Notes under the pieces: model-generated
Told to the model about the DNA's origin: nothing
Database searches by the model: none
Seen by the model: only the letters and a program-made list of their open reading frames with translations
Program-made: the position numbers and the translations under genes
NCBI RefSeq assembly: GCF_008329435.1
Contig: NZ_NPKN01000003.1
Location: forward strand, 292,572 to 356,571
Length of the DNA stretch: 64,000 nucleotides
Reading direction: 5' to 3'
Source of the DNA: Rhodanobacter sp. T12-5
GTDB lineage: Bacteria; Pseudomonadota; Gammaproteobacteria; Xanthomonadales; Rhodanobacteraceae
Shown: piece after piece, positions 22,489 to 30,979 of the stretch
Numbering within the stretch: position 1 is the first letter of the stretch
Layout: the number at the start of each line of letters is the position of its first letter

Positions 22489-23124
22489 TCAGATCCGGTG
22501 CCAGCCTTCAAATCCGGTGAACATCGCCGCAGCAATCAGGAGGCCGCCCACGCAGCGCGTCGCCATCATTCCGGATGCCGGTTTGCGTTGCAGCCAATGC
22601 CGGGCTCGATCGGCCATCAGTGCCACGCTGCCGTAAATGCATAGCTGGTTGATCGCGATGATCAGCCACATCACCAGCGCCTGCAGCCAGATCAGGCCGT
22701 ATTCCGGGCGCAGGAACTGCGGGAAGATCGCCAGCATGAACAGGTAGGCCTTGGGATTGAGCAGGCAGGTCAGCATGCCTTGGCGAAAGGTCGCTGCACC
22801 TGAACGCGGCTGGATGTCCGGGCGCAGGCCGAACGAGGATTCGCTGCGCATCAGCGAGATGCCGATCCAGGCGATGTACAGCGCGCCGGCCAGCAGCAGG
22901 GCATTGAACATGCCCGGGATCAACCTGATCAGCATGCTGATGCCCAGCGCCGTCATCAGCACATGGCAGACGCCGCCGGCAATGATGCCGGCGACCGCGG
23001 CGAAACCGCGGCTGCGCCCGCCGGCAAGGGTGCTGCCCATGACGAAGGCCATGTCCAGTCCCGGCAGCACGATGATGCCGAAGACCAGCGCGAAGAACAG
23101 CCACAACTGCTCGTAGTGGATCAT
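22489..23124 (-). CDS. LysE-family amino-acid exporter
   Basis: The 211-residue membrane protein has about six hydrophobic segments and the LysE/RhtB pattern: the PGLDMAFVMG motif in TM1 (family PGP), GIIAGGVCHVLMTALG, an IAWIGISLMRS stretch and FRQGMLTCLLNPKAYLFMLAIFPQF. Family members export amino acids such as lysine, threonine or homoserine lactone; the substrate here is unknown. The ATG at 23124 is chosen because it overlaps the stop of the upstream NIPSNAP gene (ATGA), which points to translational coupling. A longer upstream frame exists but runs through that gene. Confidence 0.88.
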   Translation of the reverse strand: MIHYEQLWLFFALVFGIIVLPGLDMAFVMGSTLAGGRSRGFAAVAGIIAGGVCHVLMTALGISMLIRLIPGMFNALLLAGALYIAWIGISLMRSESSFGLRPDIQPRSGAATFRQGMLTCLLNPKAYLFMLAIFPQFLRPEYGLIWLQALVMWLIIAINQLCIYGSVALMADRARHWLQRKPASGMMATRCVGGLLIAAAMFTGFEGWHRI

Positions 23125-23966
23125 GGCGACATGGGCAGCCAGCGCAGGCGCGAGCGCGGGGTCGGGTCCATCACCACGCGTTCCGGTGCGCTGCGCAGCA
23201 GGCCGCCTGCAAGCAGCGACTGTTCGGCGGATGCGAGGCGTGGCGCAAGGCCCTTGTCCAGCGTCGAGTTGTCGCGGACCACGCCAAGCCACACCAGGAA
23301 CGGGCCATCCGTGCGGATCGGCAACTGCGGAAAGTTGTTCGGCACGTCCAGTGACACCAATACGCCCGCGGGATGCACGCCGTCGATGCGATAGGCCCCG
23401 AAGGCGGCCTCGGCCTGCTTCGCAAACGCTTCCTCGCTGCCTTTCTTCACCGCGAAGATCTGTGCGACCACGACGCCCTGCGCACCATGATCTTCGGTCA
23501 CCGGGTCGACGGCCGGCAGCACCGTGATGCCCTGGTCCGGATGCAGCGGGCGCAGCAGTATCACGTTGTCGCTGTCCGGCAGGATCGCGTTGACCTTGAC
23601 CCGATGCTCCTTCCACAGCGGCCCGTAATAGAACGCCGCGTTGACGATCGGCCGCGCATTGATGTCGTGGAAACCGCGCAGCCAGGTGAAGTGGTTAGGG
23701 TGGTCGCGCTCGGTGAACTGGCCGAACACCATCGCGCCGAGCTGCTCGAAAGCTTCGGGGAAATAGGTGTCGAAATACTTGACGAACTTTGCCAGTTCGC
23801 CGTCGCTGGTGACGTAGCGGCGGAATTCGACGACCTGGTAATCCTGCAGATGTTGCACGCTTTCCATGGTGGATGCCTCGCTGGCTGGTTTGCCGTATCC
23901 GGGGGCCGCGATGCCGAGCGCAACACAGGTGGCAAGCGCTGCCAGCCATGATCTGAAGTTCTGCAT
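23121..23966 (-). CDS. Exported NIPSNAP-family protein
   Basis: The 281-residue protein has a signal peptide (hydrophobic residues 5-22, cleavage near GYG). The NIPSNAP-type domain follows: YQVVEFRRYVTSDGELAKF, FPEAFEQLGAMVFGQF, FTWLRGFHDINAR and NAAFYYGPLWKEHR. Such dimeric alpha-beta barrel proteins have varied or unknown functions, and some bacterial ones bind small molecules. A second half-domain (QIFAVKKGSEEAFAKQAEAAFGAY) follows. A GGGGGA ribosome site precedes the ATG. It forms a two-gene operon with the LysE exporter and is divergent from a WYL regulator, which suggests a regulated export or detoxification unit. Confidence 0.8.
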   Translation of the reverse strand: MQNFRSWLAALATCVALGIAAPGYGKPASEASTMESVQHLQDYQVVEFRRYVTSDGELAKFVKYFDTYFPEAFEQLGAMVFGQFTERDHPNHFTWLRGFHDINARPIVNAAFYYGPLWKEHRVKVNAILPDSDNVILLRPLHPDQGITVLPAVDPVTEDHGAQGVVVAQIFAVKKGSEEAFAKQAEAAFGAYRIDGVHPAGVLVSLDVPNNFPQLPIRTDGPFLVWLGVVRDNSTLDKGLAPRLASAEQSLLAGGLLRSAPERVVMDPTPRSRLRWLPMSP

Positions 23967-24046
23967 GGAGATCCCCCGTTCCGGTGCGTGGTTGGAGCCA
24001 GCACGATAAAGCCGATACAGGTCAAAATTCGCCCTGATTGGCTACT

Positions 24047-24052
24047 ACAATG
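24047..24052 (+). promoter_or_regulatory. Putative -10 box implying a leaderless transcript
   Basis: TACAAT ends five bases before the ATG of the WYL regulator. If used, transcription would start at or next to the start codon. Confidence 0.35.
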
Positions 24053-24057
24053 CCGCC

Positions 24058-25017
24058 ATGGCGAAACCCACCACCCGCGTGCTGGCGGTGCTCGACCTGC
24101 TGCAGAGCCACGGCCGCATGAGCGGGCCGGAACTGGCGCGCCGGGTCGGCGTGGACGTGCGCACTCTGCGGCGCTACATCGTGATGCTGGAAGATCTCGG
24201 CATTCCGCTCACCACCGAACGTGGCCGCCACGGTGCCTACATGCTGGTCGCCGGATTCAAGCTGCCGCCGATGATGTTCACCAACGACGAGGCGGTGGCG
24301 CTGTCGGTGGGCATGGTGGCGGCACGCGGCCTGGGCCTGGCCGATGCGGCGCCGGCGGTGGCCAGCGTGCAGGCCAAGCTGGCCCGGGTCATGCCGGACA
24401 GCCTGAAGCGCCACGTGCGCGCGATCGCTGATACCGTCAAGGTCGACCTGCTGCCTGCCACGAATACACCTGTCAGCAATGCCGCGCTGATCGCGCTGAC
24501 CACGGCGGCACAGGCGCAGCAGCGGGTAAGCATGGGCTACGACTCGGCTCAGGGCAGCCACACCGAGCGGGAATTCGATCCTTACGGGCTGGCCTGGCGC
24601 GCCGGCGCCTGGTATGCGCTGGGCATGTGTCACCTGCGCCACGGCCTGCGCTCGTTCCGGCTGGACCGTATGGGTGAGGTGACACTGCTGGAGCAGCACT
24701 TCGAACGACCCGCGGATTTCGACGCGCTGGAGCAACTGGCGCAGAGCATTGCCGGCATGCCGCGAGGCCGCAGCATCGAGGTGCTGCTGCATGCCGACCT
24801 GCCGACGGCGCGCCGCGCGTTCTCGCTCGGCTTCGGCCTGCTGGAGCCTGTGGATGGCGGCGTGTTGTTGCGCAGCAGTGCCGACGATCTGGCCTGGTTC
24901 GCGCGCCAGCTTGCCGGTGTGCCGTTCGACTTCGAGATACGTGCGCCGGTGGAATTGCGTGCCGAGCTTGCGCGCTGTGCCACGCGCCTGCATGCCATGG
25001 CGACGGTTGCCGGTTGA
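24058..25017 (+). CDS. YafY-like transcriptional regulator (HTH plus WYL domain)
   Basis: The 319-residue protein has a DeoR-like winged helix at residues 5-60 (RVLAVLDLLQSHGRMSGPELARRVGVDVRTLRRYIVMLEDLGIP). A WYL sensor domain follows at about 140-225 (VSMGYDSAQGSHTEREFDPYGLAWRAGAWYALGMCHLRHGLRSFRLDRM). A C-terminal WCX-type extension completes it. WYL proteins sense small ligands or nucleic acid. It is divergent from the NIPSNAP-LysE pair, the likeliest target. Its ATG lies so close to a TACAAT box that the mRNA may be leaderless. Confidence 0.88.
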   Translation: MAKPTTRVLAVLDLLQSHGRMSGPELARRVGVDVRTLRRYIVMLEDLGIPLTTERGRHGAYMLVAGFKLPPMMFTNDEAVALSVGMVAARGLGLADAAPAVASVQAKLARVMPDSLKRHVRAIADTVKVDLLPATNTPVSNAALIALTTAAQAQQRVSMGYDSAQGSHTEREFDPYGLAWRAGAWYALGMCHLRHGLRSFRLDRMGEVTLLEQHFERPADFDALEQLAQSIAGMPRGRSIEVLLHADLPTARRAFSLGFGLLEPVDGGVLLRSSADDLAWFARQLAGVPFDFEIRAPVELRAELARCATRLHAMATVAG

Positions 25018-25025
25018 CGGCGCCC

Positions 25026-25901
25026 TCAGATCATCCGGATGCGCTTCCACCAGCGCGTGACCTTGTCCTCGCGCAGGAACGTGAACAGTCCTGCGCCAAG
25101 GATGATCGCGATGCCGATCGCCATCGGCCAGTCCAGTCGATCGTGGAAAAGAACATAGCCAAGCAGCACCGCCCACAACATCTGGCTGTACTGGGTCGGC
25201 GCCACGTGGTTGGCCGGCGCGTTCTGCGTGGCCAGCATCAGCAGCACCGAACCGAGCGCAGCGAGCAGGCCGTAACCGAGCAGGAGCAGCCATTGATGCA
25301 GGGACGGCCAGACGAAGGCCGGCAGCATCAGCATGCCGGTCAGCAGGATCGAGCCGATCACGCCGGCGCCGTACAGGGTGACGCGCTTTTCGTGCGAGCC
25401 GGACAGGCGCATGGCGATCATCGAGATGGCGCCGGCAAGCCCGCAGACGATGGCTGCCAGGTGGCCGATGCCGAGTACGCGAAAACCCGGTCGCAGCACC
25501 ACCAGCACGCCGATGAAACCGGCCACCACCGCCGACCAGCGGCGCCAGCCGACGTGCTCCTTGAGCACCAGCACCGACAGGATGGTGACGAAGACCGGCA
25601 GCAGGAAGATCAGCGCGAATGCCTCGGCCATCGGCAGCGCGGTGAATGCAATCACCGCGGCGACGCTGCCGATCGCGCTGGCGACGGCACGCACCACCCA
25701 CAGACCCTGTCGCTGCGCGAAAATCACCTCATGCCAGCGGTCGCCGCCGCCCTTGATGAAGGGCAGCGCGGTCAGGCCGAGCGCTGCCCCGAAGAAGACC
25801 GCCTCGTAGGCCGGCAGCGAACCACGAAGCGACTTCACGAATGCGTCGCTGAGCGCGTAGGCGGCGAAGGCCATGAAACCGAGCAACACACCTTTGAACA
25901 T
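25026..25901 (-). CDS. DMT-superfamily transporter (EamA domains)
   Basis: The 291-residue inner-membrane protein has ten hydrophobic segments in two EamA repeats. The first includes AFAAYALSDAFVKSL and MAEAFALIFLLPVFVTILSVLVLKE; the second includes ILLTGMLMLPAFVWP and PTQYSQMLWAVLLGYVLFHD. The repeat-end acidic motif (LKEHVGWRRW) is typical. Substrates of such exporters are diverse metabolites and cannot be named. The ATG at 25901 has GGAAG upstream, better than the in-frame start at 25937. It is divergent from the glutaryl-CoA dehydrogenase gene and convergent with the WYL regulator, with 8 bp between stops. Confidence 0.85.
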   Translation of the reverse strand: MFKGVLLGFMAFAAYALSDAFVKSLRGSLPAYEAVFFGAALGLTALPFIKGGGDRWHEVIFAQRQGLWVVRAVASAIGSVAAVIAFTALPMAEAFALIFLLPVFVTILSVLVLKEHVGWRRWSAVVAGFIGVLVVLRPGFRVLGIGHLAAIVCGLAGAISMIAMRLSGSHEKRVTLYGAGVIGSILLTGMLMLPAFVWPSLHQWLLLLGYGLLAALGSVLLMLATQNAPANHVAPTQYSQMLWAVLLGYVLFHDRLDWPMAIGIAIILGAGLFTFLREDKVTRWWKRIRMI

Positions 25902-25998
25902 GAACTTCCGGCGATGAGTGAGGGGCGGACCTGGCACGGGCAGTTTTCGCCACGGCCCGACCGGCGCCGGGGCGCCTGTGCACCGCCGGGTCCCGCGC

Positions 25999-26004
25999 TA
26001 CAAT
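25999..26004 (+). promoter_or_regulatory. Putative -10 box of gcdH
   Basis: TACAAT lies 33 bp upstream of the gcdH ATG in the divergent intergenic region. No clear -35 hexamer is seen. Confidence 0.35.
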
Positions 26005-26037
26005 AGCGGCTTTTACGCGCCCGTCTCCGGAGTTTCC

Positions 26038-27207
26038 ATGGCTGTCAGTCTGAATCCGCTCGATCTGTACGATGTCCGCTCGCTGCTCACCGACGAGGAG
26101 CGCATGGTGCAGGACTCCGTCGGCCGCTTCGTCGACGAACGCGTGCTGCCGATCATCGGCGACTGCTTCGATCAGGGCCGTTTCCCGAAGGAACTGATCC
26201 CGGAGATCGCCGGCCTCGGCCTGCTCGGTGCGACGATTCCCGAGGAATACGGCGGTGCCGGCATGAACGGGGTCAGCTACGGCCTGATCTGCCAGGAGCT
26301 GGAGCGCGGCGATTCGGGCTTGCGCAGCTTCGCCTCGGTGCAGAGCTCGCTGTGCATGTACCCGATCTTTGCCTACGGCAGCGAGGAGCAAAAAAAGCGG
26401 TACCTGCCGCAGATGTCCGCCGGTGAAGTGATCGGCTGTTTCGGCCTGACCGAACCGCACGGCGGCTCCGATCCGGCCAACATGAAGACCCACGCCAAGA
26501 AGGATGGCGGCGACTGGGTCATCAACGGCGCCAAGATGTGGATCACCAACGGCAACCTGGCGCACATCGCGATCGTGTGGGCGCAGACCGAGGACGGCAT
26601 CCAGGGCTTCGTCGTGCCGACCGACACCGCCGGCTTCAAGGCACAGGAAATCCACAAGAAGATGAGCCTGCGCGCTTCGGTCACCAGTGCGCTGTTCTTC
26701 GACAACGTGCGCGTGCCGGACAGTGCGCGGCTGCCGAACGTGAAAGGCCTGAAGGGTCCGCTGGGCTGCCTCACCCAGGCGCGCTACGGCATCACCTGGG
26801 GCCCGATCGGCGCGGCGCAGGCCTGCCTCAAGGAAGTGCTGGACTACACCAGGGAGCGCATCCTGTTCGGCCGTCCGTTGGCGTCGAACCAGGCAGTGCA
26901 GCTGAAGATGGCGGACATGGCCCGCCGCATCACCACCGCGCAGCTGCTGTCGCTGCAGCTCGGCCGCCTGAAGGACGCGGGCAAGATGCAGCCGACCCAG
27001 GTCTCGCTGGCGAAGTGGAACAACTGCCGCATGGCGATCGACATCGCCCGCCAGTGCCGCGACATCCTCGGCGGCGCCGGCATCACCACCGAGCACGGCG
27101 CCATCCGCCACGCGCTGAACCTGGAATCGGTGATCACCTATGAAGGCACCGAGACCGTGCACGAGCTGGTGGTCGGCCGCGAGCTGACCGGCATCAACGC
27201 GTTCTGA
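26038..27207 (+). CDS. gcdH: Glutaryl-CoA dehydrogenase
   Basis: The 389-residue flavoprotein is of the decarboxylating glutaryl-CoA dehydrogenase type. It has PEEYGGAGMNGVSYGL, the SSLCMYPI and LTEPHGGSDP stretches, RASVTSALFFDNVRVP, and the family-typical YGITWGPIGAAQACL and QCRDILGGAGITTEHG. The catalytic base is Glu369 in TYEGTETVHEL. It converts glutaryl-CoA to crotonyl-CoA and CO2 in lysine and tryptophan catabolism, giving electrons to ETF. The ATG at 26038 is preferred because GGAG precedes it and family members begin here. No other glutarate genes adjoin it. Confidence 0.93.
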   Translation: MAVSLNPLDLYDVRSLLTDEERMVQDSVGRFVDERVLPIIGDCFDQGRFPKELIPEIAGLGLLGATIPEEYGGAGMNGVSYGLICQELERGDSGLRSFASVQSSLCMYPIFAYGSEEQKKRYLPQMSAGEVIGCFGLTEPHGGSDPANMKTHAKKDGGDWVINGAKMWITNGNLAHIAIVWAQTEDGIQGFVVPTDTAGFKAQEIHKKMSLRASVTSALFFDNVRVPDSARLPNVKGLKGPLGCLTQARYGITWGPIGAAQACLKEVLDYTRERILFGRPLASNQAVQLKMADMARRITTAQLLSLQLGRLKDAGKMQPTQVSLAKWNNCRMAIDIARQCRDILGGAGITTEHGAIRHALNLESVITYEGTETVHELVVGRELTGINAF

Positions 27208-27220
27208 TGATTTTCTCCTT

Positions 27221-27415
27221 CCCCCTTTGGGAGACAAATCGGCAGGACAGCCGATTTGCACGGCGAAGCCGCCCGAAGGGTGAGGCACAGGGATGTGCCG
27301 AATGAAGATGGTGCGAAGCGACGGATGAGGGTTCGGGCGAAACGCAATCTGGATGGCTTGCGCAAGACCCGAGCCCTCGCCCCAGCTCCTCTCCCGATGG
27401 AGAGGGGCTTCAGGA
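27221..27415. repeat. Dispersed-type intergenic repeat with several hairpins
   Basis: The stretch between gcdH and the acetyltransferase begins TCTCCTTCCCCCTTTGGGAG and ends in CTCTCCCGATGGAGAGGGG. This resembles the pyrimidine/purine-ended repeats common in Xanthomonadales intergenic DNA. It contains the hairpins CAAATCGGC/GCCGATTTG (about 27236-27260) and GGCACA/TGTGCC. It is the only copy of its type in this window, so calling it a repeat rests on general resemblance. Confidence 0.4.
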
Positions 27416-27423
27416 GCCTGGCC

Positions 27424-28002
27424 TTGCAAGTTCCCGATATCCGCATTGAAACCGAACGCCTGATCCTGCGCCCGCCGCGGGCGGAGGATTTCGATGCCTA
27501 TGCGGCGAAGATGGCCGATGCCGAGGCGGCCCGTTTCATCGGCGGCGCACAGGTCCGCGCGGTGGCATGGCGCAGCTTCCTGGCCAAGGCCGGGGCGTGG
27601 GCGATTCAGGGCTTTTCGATGTTTTCGGTGATCGAGAAAGCCAGCGGTCGCTGGATCGGTCAGCTCGGCCCCTGGTATCCGGAAGGTTGGCCCGGTACCG
27701 AGGTGGGTTGGGGGCTGGTACGCGAGGCGTGGGGCAGGGGCTATGCCTGCGAGGGAGCCGTTGCAGCGATCGACTGGGCCTTCGACCACCTTGGCTGGAG
27801 CGAGGTGATCCATTCCATCGATCCCGAAAACCACGCGTCGCAGGCGCTGGCCCGGCGACTCGGTTCGACCTGCCACGGTCCTGGCCTCCTTCCCGCGCCG
27901 CTCCCTGATACGCCGATCGAGATATGGGGCCAGACCCGTGATGAATGGCATCGCCGCCGCGCAGCCATGAAGGCAGTCATCCAGTGTGGGGAGAGCAATT
28001 AA
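27424..28002 (+). CDS. GNAT-family acetyltransferase (RimJ/RimL type)
   Basis: The 192-residue protein has the RimJ-like layout: IRIETERLILRPPRAEDFDAY at the N-terminus, a FSVIEKASGRWIGQLG strand, the acetyl-CoA-binding segment EVGWGLVREAWGRGYACEGA, and VIHSIDPENHASQALARRLG. It should acetylate a protein N-terminus or small amine; the substrate is unknown. The start is uncertain. The TTG at 27424 has AGGAG eight bases upstream and fits family N-termini, whereas the ATG at 27397 lies inside the upstream repeat-like element without a ribosome site. It is followed without a gap by the glutathione S-transferase gene (TAA then GTG), an operon. Confidence 0.82.
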   Translation: MQVPDIRIETERLILRPPRAEDFDAYAAKMADAEAARFIGGAQVRAVAWRSFLAKAGAWAIQGFSMFSVIEKASGRWIGQLGPWYPEGWPGTEVGWGLVREAWGRGYACEGAVAAIDWAFDHLGWSEVIHSIDPENHASQALARRLGSTCHGPGLLPAPLPDTPIEIWGQTRDEWHRRRAAMKAVIQCGESN

Positions 28003-28614
28003 GTGATCACGATCTACGGCATGCGAGCCTCCGGCAACTGCTACAAGCTGCAACTGCTGCTCGACCAGCTTGGTCGCGAGTACCGCTGGGTGGATGTGGA
28101 CAGTGCGCATGGCGAGACGCGCACCTCCGGCTATCTTGCGAAGAATCCGAACGGCAAGGTACCCCTGCTGGAACTGGACGACGGACGCCGGCTGGCCGAG
28201 TCCGATGCCATCCTGTGTTATCTCGCCGAAGGCACGCCGTTCCTGCCGGACGACAGCTGGCTGCGCGCGCAGACGCTGCAGTGGTTGTTCTTCGAGCAGT
28301 ACAGCCATGAGCCTTGCATCGCAGTGGCGCGCTTCATTCGCGGCTGGCTTCCAGCGGATCACCCGCGTCAGGCCGAAGTGCCGGCGTTGTTGCAGAAAGG
28401 CGCGCAGGTGCTGACGGTGATGGAGCAGCACCTGACCGGGCGCGACTGGTTCGTCGGCGACAGCTACGGCATTGCCGACATCGCGCTGTACGCGTATACC
28501 CATTGCGCGGGCGACGGCGGGTTCGAGTTGTCGGCGTTCCCCCATATTTGCGCTTGGCTCAACCGCGTGCAGGCGCAGCCCGGCCATACTCCGATGCAGC
28601 ACTCGCCGTCGTAG
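28003..28614 (+). CDS. Glutathione S-transferase family protein
   Basis: The 203-residue protein has the thioredoxin-like N-terminal domain (ITIYGMRASGNCYKLQLLLDQLG, then KNPNGKVPLLELDDGRRLAESDAILCYLAE with the glutathione-binding Pro and Glu-Ser). An all-helical C-terminal domain follows, with the N-capping motif YGIADIALYAYTH. It starts at a GTG directly after the acetyltransferase stop, with GGGGAGAG upstream. The class is near the bacterial YfcG/theta-like enzymes, but the substrate is unknown. Its TAG stop lies within the first bases of a REP-like element (GTAGGAGCC), so the C-terminus HSPS may have been set by that insertion. Confidence 0.88.
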   Translation: MITIYGMRASGNCYKLQLLLDQLGREYRWVDVDSAHGETRTSGYLAKNPNGKVPLLELDDGRRLAESDAILCYLAEGTPFLPDDSWLRAQTLQWLFFEQYSHEPCIAVARFIRGWLPADHPRQAEVPALLQKGAQVLTVMEQHLTGRDWFVGDSYGIADIALYAYTHCAGDGGFELSAFPHICAWLNRVQAQPGHTPMQHSPS

Positions 28615-28669
28615 GAGCCCGCTGGAGGGCGATGCTCTTCAAAGGCATCGCCCGCCAGCGGGCTCCTAC
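28611..28669. repeat. REP-like inverted pair (GCCCGCTGGCGGGC core)
   Basis: Units 28611-28634 and 28646-28669 face each other with one mismatch (GGAGGGC against GGCGGGC). They are the same family as 19388-19457. The left unit begins on the stop codon of the glutathione S-transferase gene. Confidence 0.85.
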
Positions 28670-28702
28670 GCGAAACCTTTCACTACCTTGCCGATAACCA
28701 CC

Positions 28703-30973
28703 ATGTCCCTACCGTTCACCATCAGCGCTCGCCACAAGGGTTTCAACCGTGCCGAGGTCGTCGACCAGAACTTCATCGAGTTCGTGCAGTTGTGGCAGGG
28801 CGAGGTGCGCGCCGCGCCGCGCGACGATGAGGCGGTGTCGCCGGGCAGTGCGCTGGATGCACGCGGTTTCCGCGAATTGCTGGAATCGCAGCTGATCTCG
28901 CGCCACCTCGACCTGATGGCGCGCGTGCTGCGCGTGCAGAACAAGGTGTTCTACACGATCGGTTCGTCCGGCCACGAGGGCAACGCAATGGTGGCGCGGC
29001 TGGCGCGGCATACCGATCCGGCATTCCTGCATTACCGTTCCGGCGGCTTCATGGCCGAGCGCTTCCGCAAGATCCCGGGGATGGACCCGGTGATGGATTC
29101 GGCGCTCTCCTTCGCCGCCAGCAAGGATGATCCGGCCTCCGGTGGCCGCCACAAGGTGTGGGGAAGCAAGCCGTTGTGGGTGCTGCCGCAGACCTCGACG
29201 ATCGCCTCGCACCTGCCCAAGGCGCTGGGCACCGCGGTGGCGATCGAGCAGGCGCGGCGTATCGGCCACGCACTGCCGATCCCGGATGACAGCATCACCA
29301 TCTGCTCGTTCGGCGATGCCTCCAGCAACCACGCCAGTGCGCAGACCGCTTTCAACACCGCGGCATGGACGGCGTACCAGAAGCTGCCCGCGCCGGTGCT
29401 GTTCGTGTGCGAGGACAACGGCATCGGCATCTCTGTGAAGACGCCGAGCGGCTGGGTGGCGAACAACTATCAGCATCGCGCGAACCTGGATTATTTTTTC
29501 GCCGACGGCCTCGACCTGGCCGAAGGCTACGCCCAGGTGCAGCGTGCGGTGGAGCATTGCCGCACGACGCGTCGGCCGACCTTCCTGCACCTGAAAACCA
29601 CTCGCGTGATGGGTCACGCCGGCACCGATTTCGAGATCGAATGGCGCAGCATCGAGGAACTGTTCGCCGTCGAATGCTCCGATCCGCTGCTGCGCTCGGC
29701 CGGCATCGCGCTGGAGTCCGGCCTCTATTCGAAAGACGACCTGCTGAACCTGTACGAAGCCACCCGCAAGCGCTGCTTCGCCGCCGCCGAGGATGCGGAC
29801 TCACGCCATCGTCTGACCACGCTCGAAGACGTGATGAAACCGCTGGCACCGTACACGCCGGCTGCGGTGAAGGCCGAGGCCACGCGTTCCGATTACGCCG
29901 AAAAGCGCCTGGCCGTGTTCGGCGGCGAGGCGAAGCTGCCGGAAAACCTGCCGCCGCGACACATGGCTATCCAGATCGGCCAGGCCCTGCACGACCTGTT
30001 GGCGAAGTATCCCGAGGCGCTGCTGTTCGGCGAGGACGTGGCGCAGAAGGGCGGCGTGTACACCGTCACCAAGGGGCTGAACAAGACCTTCAAGGGCAGT
30101 CGCGTGTTCAACACGCTGCTGGACGAGACGATGATCCTGGGCCTCGCCCAAGGCTATGCCAACATGGGCATGCTGCCGTTGCCGGAGATCCAGTACCTGG
30201 CGTATTTCCACAACGCCTGCGACCAGATCCGCGGCGAGGCGGCGTCGCTGCAATTCTTCTCCAACGACCAGTACCGCAACCCGATGGTGATGCGCATCGC
30301 GTCGCTGGGTTACCAGAAGGGCTTCGGCGGACACTTCCACAACGACAACTCGATCACGCCGCTGCGCGACATCCCCGGCCTGGTTGTCGGTTGTCCCAGC
30401 CGTGGCGACGACGCGGCGATGATGCTGCGCACGCTGATGGCGCTGGCCAAGGTCGACGGTCGCGTGTGCGCCTTCCTCGAACCGATCGCGCTGTACATGA
30501 CCAAGGACCTGTACGAAGCCGGCGACGGCCAGTGGCAGTTCGACTACCCGGCACCGGACCAGGCGATGACGCTGGGCGAGGGCCGCATCTACAACGACGC
30601 GGCGAGCGACCTGGTGGTATTCACCTTCGGCAACGGCGTGCCGATGGCGTTGCGTGCCGCGCGCACGATCGAAAAGGAACTGGGCTGGCAGGTGCGCGTG
30701 GTCGACCTGCGCTGGCTGGCGCCGCTCAACGACGCCTTCATCGCCGCGCAGGCATCGAGCGCCAAACGCATCCTGGTGCTGGACGAGGGTCGCAAGAGCG
30801 CTGGCGTAGGCGAGGGCGTGATCACCGCGATCGTCGAGGGCGGTTGTGGCGCGACGCCGATGCAGCGGGTGGTCGGTGCCGATACCTTCACTCCACTGGC
30901 GGGTGCGGCTCTGCTTGTCCTGCCGGGCGAGGCAGACGTGGTGGCCGCGGCACGGGACCTGGCGCGGCGCTGA
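28703..30973 (+). CDS. Branched-chain 2-oxoacid dehydrogenase E1, fused alpha and beta subunits
   Basis: The 756-residue protein joins both halves of a thiamine-diphosphate E1. The alpha part (about 1-390) has YTIGSSGHEGNA, HYRSGGFMAERF, the cofactor motif SFGDASSNHASAQ and VCEDNGIGISV. The beta part (about 410-756) has LFGEDVAQKGGVYTVTKGL, LDETMILGLAQGYANMG, EPIALYMTK and LVVFTFGNGVPMALRAA. It decarboxylates 2-oxoisovalerate-type acids and passes the acyl group to an E2, which is not in this window. The ATG at 28703 is chosen because the frame upstream of it is the REP element. Such fusions are known in Xanthomonadales, Bacteroidetes and others; the alpha/beta order is normal. Confidence 0.9.
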   Translation: MSLPFTISARHKGFNRAEVVDQNFIEFVQLWQGEVRAAPRDDEAVSPGSALDARGFRELLESQLISRHLDLMARVLRVQNKVFYTIGSSGHEGNAMVARLARHTDPAFLHYRSGGFMAERFRKIPGMDPVMDSALSFAASKDDPASGGRHKVWGSKPLWVLPQTSTIASHLPKALGTAVAIEQARRIGHALPIPDDSITICSFGDASSNHASAQTAFNTAAWTAYQKLPAPVLFVCEDNGIGISVKTPSGWVANNYQHRANLDYFFADGLDLAEGYAQVQRAVEHCRTTRRPTFLHLKTTRVMGHAGTDFEIEWRSIEELFAVECSDPLLRSAGIALESGLYSKDDLLNLYEATRKRCFAAAEDADSRHRLTTLEDVMKPLAPYTPAAVKAEATRSDYAEKRLAVFGGEAKLPENLPPRHMAIQIGQALHDLLAKYPEALLFGEDVAQKGGVYTVTKGLNKTFKGSRVFNTLLDETMILGLAQGYANMGMLPLPEIQYLAYFHNACDQIRGEAASLQFFSNDQYRNPMVMRIASLGYQKGFGGHFHNDNSITPLRDIPGLVVGCPSRGDDAAMMLRTLMALAKVDGRVCAFLEPIALYMTKDLYEAGDGQWQFDYPAPDQAMTLGEGRIYNDAASDLVVFTFGNGVPMALRAARTIEKELGWQVRVVDLRWLAPLNDAFIAAQASSAKRILVLDEGRKSAGVGEGVITAIVEGGCGATPMQRVVGADTFTPLAGAALLVLPGEADVVAAARDLARR

Positions 30974-30979
30974 GCAGGA

